In this document: one piece after another, positions 15,511-23,128 of the stretch
Position numbering within the stretch: the stretch's first letter is position 1
Layout: each line of letters opens with the position of its first letter
Source: Sphingomonas sp. Leaf208
GTDB lineage: Bacteria > Pseudomonadota > Alphaproteobacteria > Sphingomonadales > Sphingomonadaceae
NCBI RefSeq assembly: GCF_001421415.1
Contig: NZ_LMKH01000012.1
Location: 124,001 to 188,000 of the forward strand
Direction of reading: 5' to 3'
DNA: 64,000 bases
Program-made: the position numbers and the translations under genes
The notes under the pieces: model-generated
The model's database searches: none
What the model was told of the DNA's origin: nothing
Seen by the model: only the letters and a program-made list of their open reading frames with translations

Positions 15511-15784
15511 CTTCTGCCTCCTCGTCCCGCGCCCCATGCCTGACCCGCAAAATGATCACGCAGTCGCCGACCACGCGATAGCGAAGAATATACGGCCATA
15601 CCGTCGTCCGCTCACGCCGTCCGTCGCCTACGTCGCGACCTTGATCTGGAAAACTCGCGAGGTTGTCTGCCACCGCGATAAGCCGCGCGCCCAATGCATT
15701 GGCAGCGACGGGATTGAACGCCGAGACATAGGTAACGATCGCCTCTAGATTGGCGACGGCATCGTCCGTCCAGACGATGCGCAA
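15494..15784 (-). CDS. ParE/RelE-family toxin
   Basis: This 96-residue protein starts RIVWTDDAVANLEAIVTYVS and contains AANALGARLIAVADNLASFP and ILRYRVVGDCVIILRVRHGA. These are the helical hairpin and beta-sheet core typical of ParE/RelE toxins of type II toxin-antitoxin systems. ParE members poison DNA gyrase and RelE members cleave ribosome-bound mRNA; the sequence alone does not decide which. The start is TTG, immediately after the TAG stop of the upstream antitoxin-like gene. The frame is intact. It forms a tight three-gene leftward unit with the small genes on either side. Confidence 0.85.
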   Translation of the reverse strand: MRIVWTDDAVANLEAIVTYVSAFNPVAANALGARLIAVADNLASFPDQGRDVGDGRRERTTVWPYILRYRVVGDCVIILRVRHGARDEEAEDDRTE

Positions 15785-15961
15785 CTAATCGCCGACGCGA
15801 GGTCGGGGTAGAGGTTCGGTCGAACCCCATGACGATAGCCAGCCCTTGACCGCGTCGTGACTGATCAACCGTCCGCTATGCACGGCTGCATCTGCACGCG
15901 CGTCGGCCTCAGCCTCCGCAGCGGGATCGCTCATATCGAACAGGGCATCATCGCGGGCCAT
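15785..15961 (-). CDS. Short antitoxin-like protein upstream of the ParE/RelE toxin
   Basis: The 58-residue product (ATG at 15961) reads SDPAAEAEADARADAAVHSG and then RLISHDAVKGWLSSWG, ending LPRPRVGD. This AGR.ISHE.V..WL.SWGT pattern is common in short antitoxins encoded directly before ParE/RelE toxins in alphaproteobacteria. Its stop codon is directly followed by the toxin start. The frame runs on upstream into the remnant of a nuclease gene, so the exact start is uncertain; MSDPA at 15934 is an alternative. It probably neutralises the toxin and may autoregulate the unit. Confidence 0.72.
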   Translation of the reverse strand: MARDDALFDMSDPAAEAEADARADAAVHSGRLISHDAVKGWLSSWGSTEPLPRPRVGD

Positions 15962-16063
15962 CCTTGAGGGATACACCTCGATTGCAATCACGACCAGTGG
16001 CAACTCGTGCCCGCTATCACCAAGGCGAGCGCTTGCCGCCACCATAACGGCGCGCGAGGCGTG

Positions 16064-16481
16064 GCGGACGAGTACCGCCCCCAGTGACACCCCGTCGCGC
16101 TCGACGATGCGAAGTTTGCGGCCGTAGCGGTTGCAGTCGCGCTTGATCGGGGTCAGTGTGAAGGGGTCGGCGTTGAGCAGTGCCTGCATCTTCAGCGTCG
16201 CCGCCTGCCCCCGGCGGGCTTGGCGAGCGCAGCGGGGGTGGGTGGGTTTCCGGCGTGTCGATGTCGGCGATGTGGATCTTGGTGCCCGCCATCCGGGCCG
16301 TGTCTCCGTCGACCATGCAGTCGATCCGCTTGGCGTGGCCGCAGATCGTGAACCGTGCGGAGGCCGCCTTGCCGCCCGACAGTGCGGAGGCGGTCGCAAC
16401 TGTGGACGCCGCACTGGCAACACTTGCCGCGGCTGACAGTTCGTCGCCGATCTCACGTACGAACTCCACACGACCGCACAT
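16064..16481 (-). pseudogene. Frameshifted thermonuclease-like (SNase) gene
   Basis: The first frame (from ATG 16481) carries the start of a staphylococcal-nuclease fold: ARFTICGHAKRIDCMVDGDT, then KIHIADIDTPETH. The remainder (CARQARRGQAATLKMQALL, then DCNRYGRKLRIV and SLGAVLVR) continues in another frame. The change of frame falls in a run of Gs on the plus strand at 16234-16238. The arginine normally found five residues before the DTPE aspartate is His here. After SLGAVLVR (about 16064) the similarity ends and the frame runs into the antitoxin-like gene. I read this as a decayed gene; a sequencing slip in the homopolymer could explain the frameshift, but not the truncated end. Confidence 0.7.
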
Positions 16482-16493
16482 CCGCCCGCACTC

Positions 16494-17507
16494 TCAACCG
16501 CCGCGCAGCAGGCGCATCACCAGCGTTCGGATACGCCCGTAAGTCTCCTTCGACGCGCCGAGCACGCCGTGGCGTTCGGGCGGGAGGAATGCGAGCGGGT
16601 GGCCGTCGGGGCGGAACACGTAATGATCGAACCACGCGCGCCACGCTGCGCGCTCGGCCGGCGGGCGTTCGGCGATCGTCAGCAGCGATAGCAGCATCGC
16701 GGTGTAGGGCTGGTCCGGGCCTGCGCTGAACCCGTCCCACCAGAAATTGACCAGGACGTTGACGTCGCCGACAGCCTCGACCTGATGCCACCAGAGTTTG
16801 GGCACGTAGAGCGCGTCGCCGGGCTCCAGCTCGACCACCAGTGCGCGGTCGCGGGCGTTCTCGAAGCGGGGGAAGCGCGGGTCGCCGGGCTCGCTGCCGA
16901 CCGCGAGGCTGATCGGCTGGCCGGCGAGCGTGTGGTCGATCGGTCCGACATACAGGTCGCGGATCGCGTCGGGCGGGAACAGCGTGAAGCGCCGCCGGCC
17001 CGCCGCGACGCACGCGACATTGTCCATCGTGTCGTAATGGCAGGCGACCGTCGAGGCGTGGCCGACCCAGAACCGGGGGCGCACCGCGGGCGGTACGAAC
17101 GGCAGGCGAGTGGCCTCCTCGATACCGGGGAAATACGTCTCCGCGGTCATCGACCCCATGTACATGCTGGTCCGGCCGGGGTCCGCCGCGCTGTCTAGGA
17201 TTCGCGTCAGCGCCTCGCCGAACGGCACCGAACTGCGTTCGAAATTGAACCCGGCGAGCGTCGCGTCGTAATTATACCGCGCGCCGATCTCGGGCTTGCC
17301 GACGAACACCTCCGCGAGCTTGCCGCTATCGAAGCGGCGAAGCTGCGCCACCACGCCGTCCAGCGCCGCACCCGGCGTCGTCGCGCCCGACAGCATCGGC
17401 CAATCCCGCGCCGCACCGCGCAGCACCGCGGGCTCGCAGCGCGCCATCACCTCGGCCTGGAAAGTGTCCGGGTCGCGCAACGCGTCGGCGGGCGGCTCGT
17501 GCAGCAT
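16494..17507 (-). CDS. Cupin-like (JmjC-type) protein of the SapC-halogenase cluster
   Basis: This 337-residue soluble protein belongs to the Cupin_8/JmjC-like group, which includes Fe(II)/2-oxoglutarate-dependent hydroxylases. The proximal metal motif HYDTMDNVACVAAGRRRF (H..D) is followed by FTLFPPD and GDALYVPKLWWHQVEA, which supplies the distal His. Its substrate is unknown. Related genes lie beside SapC, tryptophan-halogenase and TonB-receptor genes in sphingomonads and caulobacters. The start overlaps the SapC stop (TGATG), so the two are co-translated, divergently from TonB receptor 1. Confidence 0.85.
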   Translation of the reverse strand: MLHEPPADALRDPDTFQAEVMARCEPAVLRGAARDWPMLSGATTPGAALDGVVAQLRRFDSGKLAEVFVGKPEIGARYNYDATLAGFNFERSSVPFGEALTRILDSAADPGRTSMYMGSMTAETYFPGIEEATRLPFVPPAVRPRFWVGHASTVACHYDTMDNVACVAAGRRRFTLFPPDAIRDLYVGPIDHTLAGQPISLAVGSEPGDPRFPRFENARDRALVVELEPGDALYVPKLWWHQVEAVGDVNVLVNFWWDGFSAGPDQPYTAMLLSLLTIAERPPAERAAWRAWFDHYVFRPDGHPLAFLPPERHGVLGASKETYGRIRTLVMRLLRGG

Positions 17508-18190
17508 CAGCCGATGTCCGCCAGCCGGTTGTTGCGGATCCGGCCGAGCGTCCGCAGATGGCGGATCGACCCGGCCTGCGCATAGGCGAGTTGCAGGTCG
17601 CCGCGGCGAAACAGGTCGAGCACCGCGGCATCGGGCAATGCGTGCAGCGCGTCGAGGCTGATCGTGTAGAGCCCTTCGAGCGTCAAATGTTCGCCGTCGT
17701 CGAAGCTCATCGTCACGTCGATCGGCTCGAGCAGGCGATGCGCGAGGAAACGCTCGATCAGCGCGTCGGTCTCGGGGATGCCCGACTGAAGGACGTGCAG
17801 CGCCTGCTGGATGCGCTTGAGTGGTAGCGCTGCCTCAGCGTTCATGTCGAACAAAAGCTGGCCGTCTGGCGCCGCAAAGACACCGTGTTCGCGGTCGACG
17901 ACCAGTTGCCCGTCGGTGATGTAGAAGCCCTGGCGTTCGAGGTCGGCGGGTCGGTAGTCGGGCAACGCCCCCTTGACCGCCATCAGGTTGCGGCCCGGCT
18001 CCAGGCCCATCACGACGCCTGCATAGAAGGCGCCGGTTTCCGGGTGTTTCGTGAACAAAATCGCATAATACGGAGCGGCCTGGAGAAATTCGTCTGCGAC
18101 GATCTGCGCGAATTGCCGCTCTCCGTCATGCGCGCGCGATACGCGCAACGCCGCGTGCTGCGCATGGCTCAGCATCTCCCAGATCGGCAT
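17507..18190 (-). CDS. SapC family protein
   Basis: This 227-residue soluble protein begins MPIWEMLSHAQHAALRVS and contains FAQIVADEFLQAAPYYAILFTKHP in line with the SapC family. That family was named from S-layer-associated genes but has no established function. The start at 18190 has a GGAGAGAG ribosome-binding site; the open frame upstream is not supported. It has no signal peptide. It is first in a two-gene leftward unit with the cupin-like gene and faces TonB receptor 1 across a 239-bp control region. Co-occurrence with receptors and flavin halogenases suggests a role in glycan uptake or envelope modification, which is inference only. Confidence 0.85.
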   Translation of the reverse strand: MPIWEMLSHAQHAALRVSRAHDGERQFAQIVADEFLQAAPYYAILFTKHPETGAFYAGVVMGLEPGRNLMAVKGALPDYRPADLERQGFYITDGQLVVDREHGVFAAPDGQLLFDMNAEAALPLKRIQQALHVLQSGIPETDALIERFLAHRLLEPIDVTMSFDDGEHLTLEGLYTISLDALHALPDAAVLDLFRRGDLQLAYAQAGSIRHLRTLGRIRNNRLADIG

Positions 18191-18303
18191 CCGTCTCTCT
18201 CCGTACAGTCTTCTTGCCCGAGAGATCGCACATGGCGCCCCGGTTGCAAAGCCTCGCCGCGACCACTCATACAAAAGCTTGCATTGATTGTTAGCCTGAC
18301 TAT

Positions 18304-18317
18304 TGTGAGCGCTACCG
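18304..18317. promoter_or_regulatory. LacI-type operator in the SapC/TonB-receptor divergent promoter
   Basis: TGTGAGCGCTACCG is an imperfect palindrome centred on AGCGCT, placed between the divergent SapC and TonB receptor 1 genes. Closely related palindromes lie in front of three other transcription units of this locus (41567, 45937, 58822), so it is probably a site for a shared LacI-family repressor. Confidence 0.6.
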
Positions 18318-18429
18318 TAGATGATCGAGACGGTGCGGAAACGCGTATGATTCGATCATCCAAGTAACTTTGTCGTGAACGCCTCTCACAAGAAGGGCGG
18401 TGCGGCGCCGCATGAGGGGATGTTTGACC

Positions 18430-21400
18430 GTGACCACCACTACGCGCGCTTTCGGCTTTCGAGGACTGGCCCACCCATCGAGCGCACTCGCCTGCGCGAC
18501 CAGCGTATTGGCGATGATGTGGTCGATCCCGGCAATGGCGCAGGATCAGGGCAATCTTCAGAACAGCACGACCACGCAGCCGGCCGCGCCGCAGCCAGCC
18601 GTGCCGACGACCGCGAACACCACGACCGCGTCGGAAGCCGGACAGCCGCAGGACGCAGCGACCGCGCCAGACGTGTCGCAGGGTAACACGGTGCAGGGCG
18701 GTACAGCGCAGAGCGACGACATCATCGTCACCGGCCTGCGCGGATCGCTCCAGCGCAACCTCGACCTGAAGCGCACGTCGTCGGGCGTCGTCGATGTCAT
18801 CTCGGCCGAGGACATCGGCAAGTTCCCGGATTCCAACGTGGCGGCGTCGCTGCAGCGCCTGCCAGGCGTATCGATCCAACGTTCGGGTTCGCGCGGCGAA
18901 CCGACCGGCATCACGGTCCGCGGCTTCGGCGGCGATTTCAACACGACGCTGTATGATGGCCGCCGCATCTCGACCGCAACCGGCAACCGCCAGATCGACT
19001 TCAGCACCGTCGGCGTCGATTTCATCGGCCAGTTGAGCGTTTTCAAGACGCCGGACGTGACGGTCGCATCGAGTTCGATCGGCGCGACTGTGGATATCGC
19101 GTTCCCCAAGCCGTTCGACCATCCCGGTTTCCGCCTTGCCGCCACCGGATCGGGAGCGATCCAGGACCGTGCAGGCAAGATCGTGCCGACCGCCGGCCTG
19201 CTCATCAGCAGCACGAACAATGACGAGACGTTCGGCGTACTGGCCGACGCGATCTACACGCGCCGCGATACCGAGACCAATCGCGTCTACGTATCGGGTT
19301 GGCCGGGCGGCAATTTCGCGCCGTGCCAGCTGACCGGTAACGCCGGGGCCGCAAACTGTGCGCCAACCAGCGATCCGAAGTCGGCAAACTACGCCAATCC
19401 CAACAACCGCCAGAACCTGCCCGGCTGGTTCCCGCAGCAATATGGCGCCGAGCAACAGCGCGTGAAGGATGAGCGCGTCGATGCACGCGTCGCATTCCAA
19501 TATCATCCGACCGACGACCTGATGGTCACGCTGGACAACAACTTCTCGCGCCAGACCATCAACCAGGACAATTACGCGTTCGGCGTGTGGTTCAGCCAGG
19601 GCGATCTGCGCAACGTCACGGTCGACAAGAACGGCACCGCGGTCGACTTCACGCAGGCCGGCAGCCCGACCGATTTCACGGCGGCGGAAAACAAGCAGAT
19701 CCTGCAGACCAACCAGACCGGCCTGAACGTCAAGTACGACGCTACCGAACATCTGACGTTCGAAGCTGACGGCTCGTATGCGAAAAGCTGGCTCAATCCC
19801 GGCAACGTCATCGGTAGCAAGAATGGCGACATCGGGTACGGCAATGCTCTGGGTAACGTTCTGCGCTTCAAGGTCGACGGCAAGAGCAGCGACGCCTTCC
19901 CGACGATCAGCAACTTCGGTCCTGCGGGCGATGGCGCACGCTGGGCCGATCAGTCGGTGATCGGTACGCACGTCACGGTCAACCAGACGCAGCACAATAC
20001 CGATGAACTCGCCCAGTTCCGCGGCAACGCCACCTGGAAGCAGGACAATTTGACGCTCAAGGCCGGTGGCCAATATTATCAGGACACGTTCAACTTCCGC
20101 AACCAGAGCACGTTCACCAACAACTTCTGGCAGGCCTATGCCGGTTATGGCGGCCCATCGGGGCGGGCGACGGGCATCTCGCCAGTGCCCGCGAACATCT
20201 ACCAGGGCTCGGTCAGCCTCGACAACTTCATTCCCGGTTTCAACGGCAGCCTGCCGCCGTCGGTGTTCGTGTTCAGCCCGACCGCATATCAGAACTACCT
20301 GACGAGCCTGGGCAACCCGTACGCGAAGAACATCCCGGGCTTCAATTATCCGAGCCCGACGAGCGGCGATGGACTACTAGGCTTCCGCGGGAATTTCGAC
20401 GAAGCGGTCGATCCGGGCAGCGTGCTGAACGTGCGCGAGCGGACCTGGTCGCTCTACTTCAGCGCGAACTTCAAGGCGGACGTCGGCGGCATGCCGTTCA
20501 CGATGAACGCAGGCGTCCGCAACGAAACGACGAACCTGCGCGCGACTGGCCAAGGTCGCCTGCCGACCTCGATCACGACGAGCACCGCCGATCCGTCGTT
20601 GCTCGGCATCCCGACCTACACCGCGATCGTGCCGAACACGACCAACAGCTCGTATTCCTACCTGTTGCCCAGCCTTGATGCGAAGCTGGAAATCACCAAC
20701 ACGCTGCTGGTGCGCTTCGACGCGTCACGTACGCTGACCCGTCCGAGCCTCAGCGTGCTCAACCCGGTGCTGAACGTCGGCAACGGCCAGCGCGTCGGCG
20801 CCCTGACGGCCAGCGGCGGCAACCCGAATTTGAAACCGTACCTGGCGGACAATTTCGACATCGCCGCCGAATGGTATTATCAGCGCAACTCGTATTTGTC
20901 GGTCGACTTCTTCCTGAAGAACGTCAGCAACTTCATCATCGGCGGCGTGACGCGGCAGTCGATCAACGGGCTGATCGATCCGACGACGGGCATTCTGGCG
21001 AGCTTCGCCGTATCGCAGCAGGTCAACGGACCCAACGCGACCGTCCGCGGTGTCGAACTGGCGTGGCAGCAGGTGTTCGGCAACTCGGGCTTCGGGTTCC
21101 AGGCCAACGCAACCTTCGTCAACACCAACCGGCCCTACGACGACAAGAACATCTCGCAGACCGGCTTCGCGGTCACCGGCCTGGCAAATTCGGCGAACTT
21201 CGTCGGCTTCTATGACAAGGGTGGGTTCCAGTTCCGCACCGCTCTCAACTGGCGCGACAAGTATCTGCTTCAGTTCGGCCAGAACCAGAACACCGGCGCC
21301 TTCGGGTCGGAGCCGACCTTCGTCGACCAGAGCTTCCAGGTCGATCTGTCGACGAGCTACGACGTCAACAAGCAGTTCAGCGTCTTTGCCGAAGCGTTGA

Positions 21401-21507
21401 ACGTCAACAACAACCAGCAGAGCACGCACGGGCGCTTCGACAATCAGTTGCTCGACGTGTTCGATTACGGCCGCCGCTACACCGCAGGCGTCCGCTTCCA
21501 CTTCTGA
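18430..21507 (+). CDS. TonB-dependent receptor 1 (glycan uptake)
   Basis: This outer-membrane active transporter of about 1025 residues has a signal peptide (LACATSVLAMMWSIPAMAQ). A Gln/Thr-rich linker and a plug domain (DDIIVTGLRGSL and then ISAEDIGKFPDSNVAASLQR) follow. The long beta-barrel ends in an aromatic residue (GVRFHF). It would import oligosaccharides into the periplasm using TonB energy. I placed the start at GTG 18430 (spaced after GGGGATG); GTG 18400 and ATG 18412 are also possible and would lengthen the signal peptide. No SusD-like lipoprotein accompanies it, as usual for proteobacteria. It heads a rightward unit with the halogenase-like gene and glycosidases, although a strong terminator follows it. 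Confidence 0.92.
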   Translation: MTTTTRAFGFRGLAHPSSALACATSVLAMMWSIPAMAQDQGNLQNSTTTQPAAPQPAVPTTANTTTASEAGQPQDAATAPDVSQGNTVQGGTAQSDDIIVTGLRGSLQRNLDLKRTSSGVVDVISAEDIGKFPDSNVAASLQRLPGVSIQRSGSRGEPTGITVRGFGGDFNTTLYDGRRISTATGNRQIDFSTVGVDFIGQLSVFKTPDVTVASSSIGATVDIAFPKPFDHPGFRLAATGSGAIQDRAGKIVPTAGLLISSTNNDETFGVLADAIYTRRDTETNRVYVSGWPGGNFAPCQLTGNAGAANCAPTSDPKSANYANPNNRQNLPGWFPQQYGAEQQRVKDERVDARVAFQYHPTDDLMVTLDNNFSRQTINQDNYAFGVWFSQGDLRNVTVDKNGTAVDFTQAGSPTDFTAAENKQILQTNQTGLNVKYDATEHLTFEADGSYAKSWLNPGNVIGSKNGDIGYGNALGNVLRFKVDGKSSDAFPTISNFGPAGDGARWADQSVIGTHVTVNQTQHNTDELAQFRGNATWKQDNLTLKAGGQYYQDTFNFRNQSTFTNNFWQAYAGYGGPSGRATGISPVPANIYQGSVSLDNFIPGFNGSLPPSVFVFSPTAYQNYLTSLGNPYAKNIPGFNYPSPTSGDGLLGFRGNFDEAVDPGSVLNVRERTWSLYFSANFKADVGGMPFTMNAGVRNETTNLRATGQGRLPTSITTSTADPSLLGIPTYTAIVPNTTNSSYSYLLPSLDAKLEITNTLLVRFDASRTLTRPSLSVLNPVLNVGNGQRVGALTASGGNPNLKPYLADNFDIAAEWYYQRNSYLSVDFFLKNVSNFIIGGVTRQSINGLIDPTTGILASFAVSQQVNGPNATVRGVELAWQQVFGNSGFGFQANATFVNTNRPYDDKNISQTGFAVTGLANSANFVGFYDKGGFQFRTALNWRDKYLLQFGQNQNTGAFGSEPTFVDQSFQVDLSTSYDVNKQFSVFAEALNVNNNQQSTHGRFDNQLLDVFDYGRRYTAGVRFHF

Positions 21508-21520
21508 TCCCCCTCCCACT

Positions 21521-21555
21521 GGCGGAGCACGACCTGTTCGTGCTCCGCCTTTTTT
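21521..21555 (+). terminator. Intrinsic terminator after TonB receptor 1
   Basis: A perfect 12-bp stem (21521-21532 with 21538-21549), a 5-base loop and six T residues make a classical Rho-independent terminator 14 bp after the receptor stop. It probably attenuates rather than separates expression, because the halogenase-like gene starts only 16 bp later with no room for a separate promoter outside the hairpin. Confidence 0.9.
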
Positions 21556-21570
21556 CGATTACGCTGCACC

Positions 21571-23112
21571 ATGCACGAAATTCAGAACATCGTTATCGTC
21601 GGCGGCGGCACCGCAGGGTGGCTGACCGCGGGCGTGATCGCGGCCAAGCACCAGGCGCGGCGCCAGCACGGCTTCACCGTCACTTTGGTCGAGTCGCCCA
21701 ACGTGCCGACGATCGGTGTTGGCGAAGGGACGTGGCCTACGCTGCGTTCGACGCTCAAGAAGATGGGCGTGTCGGAGACCGAGCTGTTCCGGCAATGCGA
21801 CGCGTCGTTCAAGCAGGGCGCCCGGTTCAATCGCTGGACCACCGGTGCGCCGGACGACGGCTATTACCACCCGCTGATGCTGCCGCAGCATTTCGGGCAG
21901 GTGAACCTCGCACCGCATTGGCTAGCGGACGAGGGCAGCGCGACGTTCTGCGACACGGTCACACCGCAGGGCCGGATCTGCGACGAAGGGCTCGGCCCTA
22001 AGACGATCGCGACGCCCGAATATGACGGCCACGCGAACTACGCCTATCACCTCGACGCGGGCAAATTCTCGCATTTCCTCCAGCGGCATTGCTGCGACAC
22101 GCTCGGCGTCCGCCATGTGAAGGCCGACGTTACCGAGGTGCATCTCGACGAGAGCGGCGACATCGCCAGCCTCGATACCGAACAGGGCGTTTCGATCGCG
22201 GGCGACCTGTTCATCGACTGCACCGGGTTTGCCGCACTGCTGATCGGTGGCGCGATGAAGGTGCCGTTCCGCAGTTGCACCGACATATTGTTCTGCGACA
22301 CCGCGCTGGCGATGCAGGTGCCCTATGACGTGCCCGACGCGCCGATTGCGAGCCACACGATCTCGACCGCGCAGTCGGCCGGCTGGATCTGGGACATCGG
22401 CCTGCCGACGCGGCGCGGAGTCGGCCATGTCTTCTCCAGCAGCCACATCAGCGCGGACGCCGCCGAGCAGGAATTGCGCGACTATATCGGCCCCGCCGCG
22501 CGCGACCTGACCGCGCGCCGGCTGACGATCCGTGCCGGCCACCGCGAGCAATTCTGGGTGCGCAACTGCGTCGCGGTCGGGCTCGCCGCGGGCTTCCTCG
22601 AACCGCTGGAGGCCTCCGCGATCGTCCTGATCGAGCTGTCGGCGAAGATGATCGCCGAGCAGATGCCCGCCTGTCGCGAAGTGATGGACGTCGTCGCGCA
22701 CCGCTTCAACGACACGGCGCATTATCGCTGGGGCCGGATCATCGACTTCCTCAAGCTGCATTATGCGCTGACCAAGCGGACCGACACCGCGTTCTGGCGC
22801 GACAATGTCCGGCCGGAGTCGATCCCCGATCGGCTTTCGGGCCTGATAGAGCTGTGGCGGTTCCAGTCGCCTTGGGTCTATGACGAATTCGATCGCGCCG
22901 AGGAGGTCTTCCCGTCGGCGAGCTATCAATATGTGCTGTACGGCATGGGCGCGCGGACCGCGGTGATGCCGGGGTCGATCGACGACGATGTCGCGCTGGC
23001 TCGGCGCGCGCGGCACGACAATCAGGTGCAGACGCAGCGGCTGGTGAGCAGCCTGCCCGGCCACCGCGATCTCATCGACCGTATCAAGCGCCACGGCCTC
23101 CAGCCGATCTAG
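21571..23112 (+). CDS. Flavin-dependent tryptophan-halogenase-like protein
   Basis: This 513-residue FADH2-dependent halogenase family member has the nucleotide-binding GGGTAGW near the N terminus and the WIWDIGL motif (the family WxWxI signature). A lysine, K81 in ASFKQGARF, aligns with catalytic K79 of PrnA, and a glutamate, E347 in FLEPLEAS, sits at the place of PrnA E346. It therefore looks catalytically competent. Whether it halogenates free tryptophan is doubtful: members beside TonB receptors are widespread in sphingomonads and caulobacters, have no biosynthetic cluster, and their substrate is unknown. It lies 63 bp after TonB receptor 1, before a sialate-esterase-like gene. Confidence 0.88.
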   Translation: MHEIQNIVIVGGGTAGWLTAGVIAAKHQARRQHGFTVTLVESPNVPTIGVGEGTWPTLRSTLKKMGVSETELFRQCDASFKQGARFNRWTTGAPDDGYYHPLMLPQHFGQVNLAPHWLADEGSATFCDTVTPQGRICDEGLGPKTIATPEYDGHANYAYHLDAGKFSHFLQRHCCDTLGVRHVKADVTEVHLDESGDIASLDTEQGVSIAGDLFIDCTGFAALLIGGAMKVPFRSCTDILFCDTALAMQVPYDVPDAPIASHTISTAQSAGWIWDIGLPTRRGVGHVFSSSHISADAAEQELRDYIGPAARDLTARRLTIRAGHREQFWVRNCVAVGLAAGFLEPLEASAIVLIELSAKMIAEQMPACREVMDVVAHRFNDTAHYRWGRIIDFLKLHYALTKRTDTAFWRDNVRPESIPDRLSGLIELWRFQSPWVYDEFDRAEEVFPSASYQYVLYGMGARTAVMPGSIDDDVALARRARHDNQVQTQRLVSSLPGHRDLIDRIKRHGLQPI

Positions 23113-23128
23113 CCGACAGGGGAATAGT

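Noticed and set aside
14239-16481. A prophage or integrative element with attachment sites
   Set aside because: Composition shift and decayed genes suggest an island, but I found no integrase, no tRNA and no flanking direct repeats.
17819-17832. TGGTAGCGCTGCC inside the SapC gene, resembling the LacI-type operator
   Set aside because: It lies within coding sequence, encodes ordinary residues and is asymmetrical at the right arm, so it is best taken as chance.
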